Shown one piece after another: positions 17,721 to 27,500 of a stretch of DNA of 64,000 nucleotides. Position 1 is the first letter of the stretch. The number at the start of each line of letters is the position of its first letter. The notes below the pieces were generated by a model. It ran no database searches, was not told where the DNA came from, and saw nothing but the letters and a program-made list of their open reading frames with translations. The position numbers and the translations under genes were made by a program. The stretch comes from Natrialba hulunbeirensis JCM 10989 (GTDB lineage: Archaea > Halobacteriota > Halobacteria > Halobacteriales > Natrialbaceae), in the NCBI RefSeq assembly GCF_000337575.1, contig NZ_AOIM01000037.1:62001-126000 (forward strand). Reading direction: 5' to 3'.

Positions 17721-17744
17721 GTTATACCACGGGCAGACCGTGGT
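17721..17744 (+). promoter_or_regulatory. MFS gene TATA box overlapped by a perfect inverted repeat
   Basis: GTTATACC (17721-17728) is a likely TATA box 27-34 bases before the MFS start at 17755. Overlapping its end is a perfect 7-bp inverted repeat, ACCACGG (17726-17732), spacer GCAGA, CCGTGGT (17738-17744). A dimeric regulator bound here would block the core promoter. Confidence 0.55.
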
Positions 17745-17754
17745 GTGTCTAGAG

Positions 17755-19089
17755 ATGAGTACTGCGCAGACGGATCGGATGAGCGACAACGACCGCTCGA
17801 TCACGGGCTTTGTAATGATCTCCCACGCGGTCGTCCACACGTACGAGCTCTCGATCCCGATTCTGATGGTAATCTGGCTCACTGAATTTAGCGTGAGCAC
17901 GGCGATTCTCGGCACTGCGGTCGCGGTCGGCTACGGCCTGTTCGGCGTCGGTGCGCTGCCGGCCGGCATTCTGGTCGACCGGTTCGGCTCGCGCGAACTC
18001 GTGTTGGTCTGTCTGGCCGGGATGGGTGGCTCGTTCCTGCTCTTGAGCGCCGCACAGGGCATCGTGTCGATCACGCTGGCACTCTGTGTCTGGGGAATCG
18101 CGGCGAGTATCTACCACCCGGCGGGGCTCTCGTTGATCTCGACCGGCGTCGAACAGCGCGGCACCGGCTTCGCCTATCACGGGATGGCCGGCAACTTCGG
18201 CATCGCCTTCGGGCCGTTGCTGACGGCGATTCTGCTGTTGTTCTTCGACTGGCGTCTCGTCACTGCAATTCTCGTCGTCCCGGCCGGCCTCGCGATTCTC
18301 TACGCGGTGACGGCGAGTTTCGACGAGAAGGCCGCCGTCGAGACACAGCCTGATGGCGGTCGAGAGCCGGCAGACGAGGACACCGACACCGACACTGACA
18401 CCGGCGGACCGACCGACGAGCAGGCCGACGGGCAGATGTCGCTCTCGCGATTCCTCTCGGACAGCCGCGCGCTGTTCACCCTCGGTTTCACCGTCGCGAT
18501 GGTCGTCGTCATGATGAACGGGCTGTTCTACCGCGGCACGCTGACGTTCCTGCCGGACGTACTGAGCGACTTCATGCCCGACGTCGCCGAGCAGCTCCAG
18601 TTGTTCGACCCCGATAGCCCGATGGCCGAGGAGTTCGATCCGGCCTCCTACCTCTACGCCGGGCTCTTGATGGTCGGTATGGCCGGCCAGTATGTCGGCG
18701 GAAAGCTCACCGACCGCATCCGGACCGAGACCGGACTCACGATAATCTTCGGCTCGCTCGCCGTCGTTGCGGTCCTGTTCGTCCCCGTCGCCGAAGCCGG
18801 CCCGATTCCGCTGCTCATCATCGGATCGATACTCGGCTTCCTGCTGTTCTCGCTCCAGCCGATGTATCAGGCGACCATCGCGGAGTACAGTCCGCCCGGT
18901 GAACGCGGCCTCTCCTACGGCTACACCTACCTCGGTGTCTTCGGCGTCGGTGCCGCCGGCGCGGCGATTGCCGGCTTCCTTCTCTCGGTCGGTTCCGTCT
19001 GGCAGACGTTCACGGCGCTCGCCGTCTTCCCTCTCACGGGCGCACTCCTCGCGATCGTGCTCCGCAGAACCGGCGATCGACGCGACTGA
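17755..19089 (+). CDS. MFS transporter
   Basis: A 444-residue major facilitator superfamily protein with about twelve membrane helices in two halves. The loop 2-3 motif GILVDRFGSRELVL is the usual MFS signature. The central cytoplasmic loop is enlarged and carries an acidic low-complexity stretch (DTDTDTDTGG). The second half has GGKLTDRIRTETG, a repeat of the loop signature. It is likely to carry the substrate or a product of the flanking ThDP enzyme and aminotransferase. Start MSTAQTDRM at 17755 fits the TATA box; the longer frame from 17740 overlaps the operator. Confidence 0.88.
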   Translation: MSTAQTDRMSDNDRSITGFVMISHAVVHTYELSIPILMVIWLTEFSVSTAILGTAVAVGYGLFGVGALPAGILVDRFGSRELVLVCLAGMGGSFLLLSAAQGIVSITLALCVWGIAASIYHPAGLSLISTGVEQRGTGFAYHGMAGNFGIAFGPLLTAILLLFFDWRLVTAILVVPAGLAILYAVTASFDEKAAVETQPDGGREPADEDTDTDTDTGGPTDEQADGQMSLSRFLSDSRALFTLGFTVAMVVVMMNGLFYRGTLTFLPDVLSDFMPDVAEQLQLFDPDSPMAEEFDPASYLYAGLLMVGMAGQYVGGKLTDRIRTETGLTIIFGSLAVVAVLFVPVAEAGPIPLLIIGSILGFLLFSLQPMYQATIAEYSPPGERGLSYGYTYLGVFGVGAAGAAIAGFLLSVGSVWQTFTALAVFPLTGALLAIVLRRTGDRRD

Positions 19090-19349
19090 CCCGTTCCGCT
19101 CTCACTTCGTCCGTTCCGTCGTTCTCGTCGGCCACAACGGCACTGTCGGTACCTCGTCTCCGCTCCGTCCCCGCCATTGGTCCTCCAGTCGACACCACGA
19201 GATGCACAGTATCCGGCACCGATCCGCACTCGAGTACGGCCCGGACCAGTTGTGTACTGTTCAACTCCACTCACTAAATTCGTCCGTCGAATCAACACAG
19301 CGTTTGTTACAGGACAACAATTAACTACCCGTGCGCCGATGGACAGTAT

Positions 19350-20681
19350 ATGCTAGAAGAACCCACTGGCAATCTGGACGAGATCCCCACGACGATCCCG
19401 CACTGGTACGACCCGGACGGGAGTCCGCTGACACTCGAGTCGGGTGACGGTGCGACGGTCGCCGACGACGACGGCGAGGAGTACCTCGACTTCGCCTCGC
19501 AGCTGTACTGCGTCAACGCTGGGCACGGCAACCAGCAGATTATCGACGCGATGACCGAGCAGCTAGAACAGATCCAGTACGTCTCTTCCTCGAAGCATTC
19601 GCCAGTCCGATCCGAACTCGGCGAGCGACTGGTCGATATCGCGCCCGGCGACCTCTCGCACGTCATGTTCTCGGTGACCGGCAGCGAGGCGAACGAACTC
19701 GCCGTCCAGCTCGCGCGCAAGCACACCGGCGGCTCGAAGATCCTGACCCGGTGGCGCTCCTATCACGGCTCGACCTACGGCGCCGGCAGCCTGACCGGCG
19801 ACCCCGAAACACGCGCCCTCGTCGAGAGCCACGCCGCGACGACCGGGTCGACGAAGTTCCTCCCCCCGATGTCCCACCCGTCGCCGTTCAACGCCGACAG
19901 TCCCGAGGAACTCGCCGAGCTGGCCGCCGACCATCTCGAGTTCGTGATCCGCAACGAAGACCCCGACTCCATCGCCGGGATCATGATGGAACCAGTCGCC
20001 GGCTCGAGCGGCGGCTACCCGGCACCGCCGGGCTACTTCGAGCGCATCCGCGAACTCTGTGACGAGTACGATATTCTGCTGATCGCAGACGAAGTCATCA
20101 CCGGCTTTGGCCGCTGTGGCGAGTGGTTCGGCATCGAAACCGAAGACGTCGAACCGGACATGATCACCTTCGCGAAGGGGGTCACGAGTTCCTACGCCCC
20201 GCTCGCTGGCGTGCTCGCCCGTCCAGAACTCGTCTCGGGCGTCCAGGAGGACGGCTTCGACCTCGGGCAGACGTTCGGCGGCCACCCCGTCGGCTGTGCG
20301 GCCGGTCTCGCCGCGATCGAGGTCTACGAAAACGGCCAGATCGACAACGTCCGCGAGAACGCCTCGCTGTTCGAGCGCGGACTGGCCGAACTCGAGTCCC
20401 AGTACGATGTCGTCGCGGACGCGAGGGGCCGTGGCTACCTCTGGGGCGTGGCCTTCGAAGATCCGACAACTGGAGAGCCGTTCTACGACCCGCGTGTAGA
20501 CGGTGACGACGTAGAGAATCCGGTTTCGGACGTCGTCTCGGGGCTCGAAGACCGCGGTGTGCTCGTTGGTACCGGCCGCCCGGCGACTCAGATCCTGCTC
20601 TCGCCGCCGCTGTGTACGACAGCCGAGGAGATCGAGACGGTTCTCGACGCACTGGACGCGGCGATCGCGGACGCGTTCTGA
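19350..20681 (+). CDS. class III PLP-dependent aminotransferase
   Basis: A 443-residue aminotransferase of the class III (omega-amino acid, 4-aminobutyrate, taurine, beta-alanine type) family. The cofactor site is clear: D247 in LLIADEVITGFGR and the Schiff-base lysine K276 in MITFAKGVTSSYAPLAG. The GSEANE phrase near residue 111 is usual for phosphate binding. The C-terminal small domain ends in LLSPPL. It moves an amino group from a primary amine to pyruvate or 2-oxoglutarate. It is 260 bases after the MFS gene on the same strand. The exact amine cannot be told from sequence alone. Confidence 0.87.
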   Translation: MLEEPTGNLDEIPTTIPHWYDPDGSPLTLESGDGATVADDDGEEYLDFASQLYCVNAGHGNQQIIDAMTEQLEQIQYVSSSKHSPVRSELGERLVDIAPGDLSHVMFSVTGSEANELAVQLARKHTGGSKILTRWRSYHGSTYGAGSLTGDPETRALVESHAATTGSTKFLPPMSHPSPFNADSPEELAELAADHLEFVIRNEDPDSIAGIMMEPVAGSSGGYPAPPGYFERIRELCDEYDILLIADEVITGFGRCGEWFGIETEDVEPDMITFAKGVTSSYAPLAGVLARPELVSGVQEDGFDLGQTFGGHPVGCAAGLAAIEVYENGQIDNVRENASLFERGLAELESQYDVVADARGRGYLWGVAFEDPTTGEPFYDPRVDGDDVENPVSDVVSGLEDRGVLVGTGRPATQILLSPPLCTTAEEIETVLDALDAAIADAF

Positions 20682-20716
20682 GGTCGCGGCCGCGATCGGA
20701 ATTCAGCGAACAGCCG

Positions 20717-20757
20717 CTTTTATTTGACGCACGACAAACGAACAACCGTCTTTATCT
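20717..20757 (+). promoter_or_regulatory. duplicated promoter-like block before the Nudix gene
   Basis: Two A/T-rich boxes, CTTTTATTTG (20717) and GTCTTTATCTC (20747), are each followed by ACGCACGAC- or ACGCGACGAACG-like sequence, so about 30 bases look tandemly duplicated. The second box sits about 30 bases before the ATG at 20786. Confidence 0.4.
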
Positions 20758-20785
20758 CACGCGACGAACGAACGGTCAGCAGCAT

Positions 20786-21394
20786 ATGATCGAGGCAACC
20801 CTCTGTTTTGTTCTTCGCGAGTCCGAGACTGACGGGACCGGCGAGGCTGGCGAGACCGACGAGACCAGCGAGACCAGCGAGACTGACTCGGACACCGATG
20901 TCCTCCTCATCGAAAAACGCCGCGGCCTCGGCGAGGGCTGGTACAACGGCCCCGGCGGCAAACTCGAACCCGGCGAAACGCCACGGGAGTGCGCCGCCCG
21001 CGAAACTCGCGAGGAGGTCGGCCTCGAGATTGCGCCAGACGTACTCGAGTACGCCGGCGAACTCACCTTCCTGCTCGACGAGGAGGTCCACACGGTCTGT
21101 CACGTCTTCCGAACGACCGAGTTCGCCGGCGAACCGCGGCCCTCGGACGAGGCGCGGCCGGAATGGACGCCAGTCGACGACGTTCCCTACGATCAGATGT
21201 GGGAGGACGACCGCCTCTGGCTGCCGGGCGTCCTCGCAGGTGACACCGTCGCTGGCGAGTTCCACTTCGCGGGCGGGCCGCCACTCGACGAAGCGGCGTT
21301 CGTGGACCACGAACTCGAGTGGGGCGTTTCGTTCGAGTCACGAGACGGCGACGGAACAGACACCAGTGGCGAAACGGAAGCGGCCGGCGAGTAG
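20786..21394 (+). CDS. Nudix hydrolase, 8-oxo-dGTP diphosphatase-like
   Basis: A 202-residue Nudix protein. The start MIEATLCFVLRES and the phrase DVLLIEKRRGLGEGWYNGP precede a complete Nudix box (GGKLEPGETPRECAARETRE, then EVGLEI) that binds the divalent metal and diphosphate. This layout resembles MTH1/MutT-type enzymes that remove oxidised nucleotides. Between the first strand and LLIEKR there is an extra acidic insert of roughly 20 residues made of Glu, Thr and Ser repeats (GETDETSETSETDSD), which looks like a low-complexity expansion. The C-terminal tail is also acidic. ATG 20786 is preferred over the longer frame from 20612, which overlaps the upstream gene. Confidence 0.88.
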   Translation: MIEATLCFVLRESETDGTGEAGETDETSETSETDSDTDVLLIEKRRGLGEGWYNGPGGKLEPGETPRECAARETREEVGLEIAPDVLEYAGELTFLLDEEVHTVCHVFRTTEFAGEPRPSDEARPEWTPVDDVPYDQMWEDDRLWLPGVLAGDTVAGEFHFAGGPPLDEAAFVDHELEWGVSFESRDGDGTDTSGETEAAGE

Positions 21395-21441
21395 ACGACC
21401 CCCCGGTAATTCAGAGTAGAACTCGCCCGTTCGCTGGCAGT

Positions 21442-22413
21442 TCAGGGCCGCAGAACGACCTTTCCTGAACTCTTTCGGTCCTCGATGTACTGGTGTGCTT
21501 CGGCCGCGTTCTCGAGTGCGAACTCCTCGCCGAGGATGACCTCGAGGTCGCCGCTGGTGAGCCCCTGTGTGAGGTCGGGGACGGCCTTCATGATCTTGCT
21601 CGGGTCGTGGTAGGAGGCCTGGCCGAGGTGGAAGCCGGAGACGGACTTATTCTCGAAGAGGAGTCGACGGTTCTCGGCTTCGGCTGGGACGCCGCTCGCG
21701 ACGCCGTAGGTGACCATGCGGCCGAAGTGGGCCATCGCGTCGAGACTGCGCTCGAAGACGTCGTCGCCGACGCTCTCGAGGACGAGGTCGACGCCCTCGC
21801 CGTCGGTTTCCTCGTCGATGACCTCACGGAAGTCCGTCTCCGTGTAGTTGATCGGGTGATCACAGCCCAGCTCACTCGCGAGGTCAAGCTTTTCCTGCGT
21901 GCTCGCGGTGCCGAAGACCTCCGCGCCCGCGTTCGAGGCTAGCTGGACGGCGGCAGTGCCGACGCCGCCGGCAGCAGCCTGGATGAGTACGGTTTCGTCC
22001 TCCTCGAGGCCGCCCCACTCGAACAGACAGGAGTGAGCGGTGAGGAACTGGACGGGGAAGCCGGCGGCTTCCGCGAAGCTCATGCCCTCTGGAATCGGGA
22101 AGAGCATCTGGGCGTTCGCGGTGGCGTACTCGGCGTAGCCGCCGGTGTTAAGCATCGCGACGACGCGGTCGCCCTCGTCCAGGCCGACCCCCTCGCCGGT
22201 GGCGTCGATCGTGCCTGCGGCCTCCATGCCGGGGACGTAGGTCGGCTCGGGGCCGCTGGGGTAGACCCCGCGGCGCTGCATGATATCCGCGAAGTTGATC
22301 CCGGCGGCCTCGACCTTGATCCGGACCTCCCCCGCGTCCGGTTCGGGGAGGTCAGTGTCGGTGACCTCGAGTTGCGAGCTGTCGCCGTACTCAGACACTT
22401 CGATAGCCTGCAT
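21442..22413 (-). CDS. NADPH:quinone oxidoreductase (zinc-free MDR family)
   Basis: A 323-residue medium-chain dehydrogenase/reductase. The N-terminal GroES-like domain has AAGINFADIMQRRG and PGMEAAGTI, and the nucleotide-binding domain has the AAAGGVGTAAVQLA fingerprint. The lack of the zinc cysteine cluster and the FADIM phrase place it with quinone oxidoreductases (QOR/zeta-crystallin). It would reduce quinones or reactive carbonyls with NADPH. It diverges from proS, with 166 bases between the starts. The stop at 21442 is 47 bases from the end of the Nudix gene, and the two genes converge. Confidence 0.9.
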   Translation of the reverse strand: MQAIEVSEYGDSSQLEVTDTDLPEPDAGEVRIKVEAAGINFADIMQRRGVYPSGPEPTYVPGMEAAGTIDATGEGVGLDEGDRVVAMLNTGGYAEYATANAQMLFPIPEGMSFAEAAGFPVQFLTAHSCLFEWGGLEEDETVLIQAAAGGVGTAAVQLASNAGAEVFGTASTQEKLDLASELGCDHPINYTETDFREVIDEETDGEGVDLVLESVGDDVFERSLDAMAHFGRMVTYGVASGVPAEAENRRLLFENKSVSGFHLGQASYHDPSKIMKAVPDLTQGLTSGDLEVILGEEFALENAAEAHQYIEDRKSSGKVVLRP

Positions 22414-22579
22414 AGCTTACCAATTGTAACATAGGTGCATAAGTGTATGAGAACTGGAAACCATCGGGGCGGTGTTTCTTCACTTGGCAGTGGCTGCTGA
22501 CTGGCCAACGGTCTGTGCGCGTACACGCGTTCGCACACCTTCGCATGGTTTAAGAGCGCGCTGACTGAGTATCGAACTA

Positions 22580-24061
22580 ATGAGCGACGAAAGTCAGGAA
22601 CTCGGTATCACCGAGTCGAAATCGCACAAACCCGGTGAGTGGTACGCCGAGGTCGTCCAGAAGGCGAACCTCGCGGACTACGCACCGATGGGCGGGTTCA
22701 TCGTCACGAAGCCCCGCGGCTACGCCCTCTGGGAGGGCATTCAGGACGCCCTCGATGGCTGGTTCAAAGAGACCGGCGTCGACAACGTCTACTTCCCGAT
22801 GTTCATCCCCGAGAGCTTCTTAGAGCGAGAAAAGGACATCGTCGAAGGCTTCGACCCCGAGGTCGCCTGGGTCACCCACGGTGGCCACGACGAACTCGAG
22901 GAGCGCCTCGCCGTGCGCCCGACCAGTGAGTCCATCATCGCGCCGTTCATGGCCGACTGGACCCGCAGCCACCGCGACCTGCCGCTGCGACTGAACCAGT
23001 GGTGTTCGGTCGTCCGCTGGGAGGCCACCGAGACGAAGCCGTTCTTCCGCACGAAGGAGTTCATGTGGCAGGAGGGCCACACCGCCCACGCGACCGACGA
23101 GAGCGCCTGGGAGGAGGTCTGGACCCGCCTCGACCAGTACGAGAAGGTGTACGAGGAGGTCCTCGCAATTCCCGTCCTGCGCGGGAAGAAACCCGAACAC
23201 GACAAGTTCCCCGGTGCGGACACCACGACCACGGTGGAAGCGTTGATGCCCGACGGCAAGTCCGTCCAGGGCGCGACCAGCCACAACCTCGGGCAGAGCT
23301 TCGCCGAGGCGTTCGACATCTCGTTCGTCGACGAGGACGAGGAAGAGCAAACCGCCTACACCACCTCGTGGGGCCTCTCCTGGCGCGCGCTCGGTGCACT
23401 CATCATGACCCACTCCGACGACCAGGGGCTCGTGCTCCCACCCACCATTGCACCCACGCAGGTCGCCATCGTCCCCATCTGGCAGGAAGACACGAAAGAC
23501 GACGTCCTCGAGTACTCCCAGAACATCGCGGACGAACTCGAGGACGCTGGTTTCAGCGTCGAACTCGACGACCGCGACGAGCGCAATCCCGGCTTCAAGT
23601 TCAACGAACACGAACTCAACGGCGTCCCGCTTCGACTCGAGATCGGTCCGCACGAGGTCGAGGACGAGGAAGTCACCCTCGTCCACCGGCCCGACAACGA
23701 GGAAGCTGTCGAGGGCCGTGACGGCATCGTCGATGCAGTCGACGACCACCTGGAAACGATCTTCGACAAGCTATACGACACGGCAGCCGAGAACCTCGAA
23801 GCGAACGTTCGCGAGGCCCATAGTCCCGAAGACATCCTCGGAACGCTCGGCAAGCACGGCGGCTACGTGAAGACGCCGTGGTGTGGCGACGAGGCCTGTG
23901 AAGAGGTCATCAAGGAGAAGATCGCCGCCGAAATCGTCATGCAGCCACTCGAGGACGAGGGCGGGACGACGGCGGGCGAGGTTCCCGAACCCGACCACGA
24001 CGAGTGTGGTGTCTGCGGTGACGCGGCTGACGAAATCGCGTACTTCGCGAAGTCGTACTGA
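22580..24061 (+). CDS. proS: prolyl-tRNA synthetase, archaeal/eukaryotic type
   Basis: A 493-residue class II synthetase that charges tRNA-Pro. The sequence has MGGFIVTKPRGYALWEGIQ, motif 2 around VVRWEATETKPFFRTKEFMW, and motif 3 in the LSWRALGALIM region. The C-terminal archaeal extension carries cysteines for a zinc site (WCGDEACEE and CGVCGDAADE) and ends in a tyrosine (AKSY), both typical of archaeal-type ProRS. There is no bacterial editing insertion. It stands alone, and a tRNA-Pro(CGG) gene lies 15.7 kb upstream in the same window. Confidence 0.96.
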   Translation: MSDESQELGITESKSHKPGEWYAEVVQKANLADYAPMGGFIVTKPRGYALWEGIQDALDGWFKETGVDNVYFPMFIPESFLEREKDIVEGFDPEVAWVTHGGHDELEERLAVRPTSESIIAPFMADWTRSHRDLPLRLNQWCSVVRWEATETKPFFRTKEFMWQEGHTAHATDESAWEEVWTRLDQYEKVYEEVLAIPVLRGKKPEHDKFPGADTTTTVEALMPDGKSVQGATSHNLGQSFAEAFDISFVDEDEEEQTAYTTSWGLSWRALGALIMTHSDDQGLVLPPTIAPTQVAIVPIWQEDTKDDVLEYSQNIADELEDAGFSVELDDRDERNPGFKFNEHELNGVPLRLEIGPHEVEDEEVTLVHRPDNEEAVEGRDGIVDAVDDHLETIFDKLYDTAAENLEANVREAHSPEDILGTLGKHGGYVKTPWCGDEACEEVIKEKIAAEIVMQPLEDEGGTTAGEVPEPDHDECGVCGDAADEIAYFAKSY

Positions 24062-24132
24062 CACGTCAGTGAGGCAGTCACCTCGCAATCACGCCGCCGG
24101 GTTCGACTGACTCCATCCGGGTTTTCTCTCAT

Positions 24133-24159
24133 CACGACACGGCAGCGGTGCGTGTCGTG
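24133..24159 (+). terminator. perfect hairpin downstream of proS
   Basis: CACGACACG, a 9-base loop, then CGTGTCGTG: a perfect 9-bp stem 72 bases after the proS stop. There is no T-run directly after it, so it may be a processing or stability element and not a true terminator. Confidence 0.4.
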
Positions 24160-24297
24160 TGCGTACTCACCTACGTGATTGGTAGTCCATCAGTCTGTCA
24201 ACAGGAATCGTCATACTGGCTGCTGACGGCGGAAGCAGCGGGATCATCACCTGTCGGCGAACGAGTCACTCAGCAACACCTAATGGTTTAACCCAAG

Positions 24298-24356
24298 AGT
24301 GCTTACCACTGGCGTCGAAACCACCGGTGTGGTGTTCACTCTGGTGGGTGAGCACT
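24298..24356. repeat. imperfect inverted repeat upstream of gltB
   Basis: The arm AGTGCTTACCAC (24298-24309) faces GTGGGTGAGCACT (24344-24356), matching except for one extra base and one mismatch. Inside is another inverted pair around ACCACCGGTGTGGTG. It could fold as a nested stem-loop or bind a regulator, about 215 bases before gltB. Confidence 0.45.
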
Positions 24357-24542
24357 ACGTGCCTCTGACACTTTCCGCTGTTGTGTTGACCACGACGGTA
24401 TCCGAGTTGCATCTCTAGCACGGCAGACAGAACTACAGTCCGAACACACAAATCGAGTCGTCCTGCTCAGATACTGTCGAAATATACACCTTATATCCAT
24501 GCATATGTGTCTAGAATACACTTAGCCATTATGGGTTATCCT

Positions 24543-24549
24543 CTTATAT
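24543..24549 (+). promoter_or_regulatory. TATA box of gltB
   Basis: CTTATAT is centred 25 bases before the gltB ATG at 24571, as expected for a leaderless haloarchaeal transcript. A second CTTATATCC lies about 55 bases further upstream (near 24490). Confidence 0.6.
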
Positions 24550-24570
24550 CCGCTTTCGGAAGCAAAGGGT

Positions 24571-27500
24571 ATGCCACAGCCACACAGAGCACCATCCACC
24601 GGCCGTTCGCAGGGGCTCGCAGACCCTACGGACGAACGGTCGAACTGCGGTGTCGGCGTCGTTATGGACCTTGATGGTGGGTCGAGCCACGACACCATCG
24701 CAGAGAGTCTCGAACTGCTCCGGAACCTCGAACACCGGGGCACCACCGGCGCTGAATCGAACACCGGCGATGGGGCCGGAATCATGCTGCAGACGCCCCA
24801 CGATTTCTTCGACCAGGAACTCGAAACCGATCTCCCCGAACCGGGCAGCTACGCCGTCGGTTCGCTCTTCTTTCCGACCGACGACACGGCTCGCGCGAAA
24901 CTCGTCTCTCTTCTCGAGGACACGGTCGCGACCTACGACCTCGACGTGCTCGCCTGGCGCGACGTTCCCACCGAGAACGACGGGCTCGGCGCGACCGCAC
25001 TCGAGTCCGAACCGGACGTCCGGCAGGTTGTCCTCACGGCGACCGACGACGTGAGCGGCGACGAGTTCGACCGGCGACTGTACGTCGCACGGCGGGCACT
25101 CGAGAACGCGGTTTCGGCGGCCGACATCGACGGAAGCGAGCGCTTCTACATCTGCTCGCTCGACTCGCAGACGATCGTTTACAAGGGGCTGCTCAAGGGC
25201 GAGCAGGTTCCGTCCTACTACCCAGATCTCACCGACGAGCGCTTGGAATCGACGTTCGCGATGGTTCACGAGCGCTTCTCGACGAACACGCTGGGGGCCT
25301 GGGAGCTGGCCCATCCTCACCGGAACGTCATCCACAACGGCGAGTTCAACACGATTCAGGGGAACATCAACTGGATGCGCGCGCGGGAGACGGACATCGA
25401 GAGCGACGTCCTCTCGGACCTCGACACCGTCACACCGATCATCGACGACCCCGAGCAGTCGGACACCGCGAGCGTCGACAACGCGCTCGAACTCCTCCTG
25501 CAGGACGGCCGCGACCTGGCCCACGCCCTGCGGATGCTCGTTCCCGAGGCCTGGCGCGGCGACGAGTCGATGCCACGAGAGCGTAGAGACTGGTACGACT
25601 TCCACGCCTCGCTGGTCGAGCCGTGGGACGGCCCTGCCCTCGTCGCGGCGACCGACGGCGAGCGCGTCGGTGCCGTGCTCGACCGCAACGGCCTCCGGCC
25701 CTGCCGGTACGATGTGACGACGGACAACCGTCTCATTATGGCGAGCGAAGCTGGCGCGCTCGACACCGACCCCGCTAAGATCGCCGAGCGCGGCCGCCTT
25801 CAGCCGGGACAGCTCTTCCTCGCCGACCCCGAGGAGGGCCGGGTCATCCCCGACGACGAAATCTTCGCGGATCTCACCGACGACCGCTACGGCGAGTGGG
25901 TCGCCCAGGAGCAGGTTCGACTCGCGGACATCCGAGCGGGCGAGGACAGCACGCCCCGTAACGCCGTCTCGAACCTTCGCGACCAGCAGGCCGCGTTCGG
26001 CTACACGCACGACGAACTCGAGAACCTCCTCGAGCCGATGACGACCAAGGGGAAGGACCCGGTCGGATCGATGGGTGACGATACGCCGCTGTCGGTGCTC
26101 ACCGAGTACAACCGGCCGCTGTTCTCGTACTTCAAGCAGCTGTTCGCACAGGTGACCAACCCGCCGCTCGACTACATCCGCGAGGAACTCGTCACGAGCC
26201 TCGAGAGCCGACTCGGCTACCAGCGCAACCTGCTCGACGAGTCGCCGGCCCACGCCCGACAACTCGTCGTCGACTCGCCCGTGCTGACCGACGCCGACCT
26301 CGCGTCGATCCGTGACTGCTCGACGAACGGGATCACGGCGGCGACGATCGACATCACGTACGACCCAGCAGACTCAGATTCCGATTCAGCCGGTACGGAA
26401 CTCCGAGACGCCATCGAACGCGTCCGCGAGGACGCCGTCGCAGCGATCGACGAGGGCCACGACGTGCTCATCCTCTCGGATCGCGCCGTCGACGACGAGC
26501 GGGTTGCGATTCCGAGCCTGCTCGCGACGGGCGGCGTCCACCACCACCTCGTGCGAAACGGGCTCCGAAACCACGTCGGTCTCGTCGTCGAGTCCGGCGA
26601 ACCGCGCACCGTCCACCAGCTCGCCACGCTCGTCGGCTACGGCGCCGGTGCAGTCAACCCGTACCTGGCCTATCAGACCATCGCCGACCTCACCGCGGGC
26701 CCCGACGGCGCGGACACCGGGGCCGCCATCGACGCCTACATCGGCGCACTCGAGGACGGCCTCCTGAAGACGATGGCCAAGATGGGGATCTCGACCGTCG
26801 AGAGCTACCAGGGAGCCCAGATTTTCGAAGCAGTGGGCCTCAACTCGGACCTCGTCGCAGAGTACTTCGGGGGGACCGAGAACCGCACCGAGGGTATCGG
26901 CCTCGCCGAGATCGAGGCAGACCTCCGCGAACGTCACGCGGCCGCCTTCGCAGCCGACGCAGACGAGCCCGACCTCGACCGCTACGGCGAGTTCGAACAC
27001 CGCTCCGACGGCCTCACCCATCAGTGGAATCCAGAAACCGTGGGGACGCTCCAGCAGGCCGTCCGCTCGAACGACTACGAGCGCTACCAGGAGTTCGCCG
27101 ACCTGATCAACGACCAGAACCAGAACCTGCAGACGCTCCGGGGGCTACTCGAGTTCGACGCCGATCGCGATTCCGTTCCGATCGAGGAGGTCGAGCCAAT
27201 CACGGCGATCGTCGAGCGGTTCTCGACGGCCGCGATGAGCCTGGGCTCGCTCTCGCCGGAGGCCCACGAGAACAACTCGATCGCGATGAACCGCATCGGC
27301 GGGAAGAGCAACTCGGGCGAGGGCGGCGAACCGCCCGAGCGCTTCGGCACGGAGAAGGAGTGCAACGTCAAGCAGGTAGCCTCCGGCCGGTTCGGCGTCA
27401 CCTCGACGTACCTCTCTTCGGCCGACGAACTCCAGATCAAGATGGCCCAGGGATCGAAGCCGGGCGAGGGTGGCCACCTGCCCGGTGAGAAGGTCAACGA

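Larger units (their letters stand above)
24062..24570. other. proS-gltB intergenic region with two hairpin structures
   Basis: About 510 bases without a convincing gene. It holds a perfect 9-bp hairpin at 24133-24159, a longer imperfect stem-loop at 24298-24356, A/T-rich sequence from 24470 on, and the gltB TATA box. A 61-codon leftward ORF at 24266-24451 has no haloarchaeal composition and was not accepted. Confidence 0.5.

Noticed and set aside
24266-24451. 61-codon leftward ORF in the proS-gltB gap
   Set aside because: No acidic bias, no motif, no promoter, and it covers the stem-loop region.
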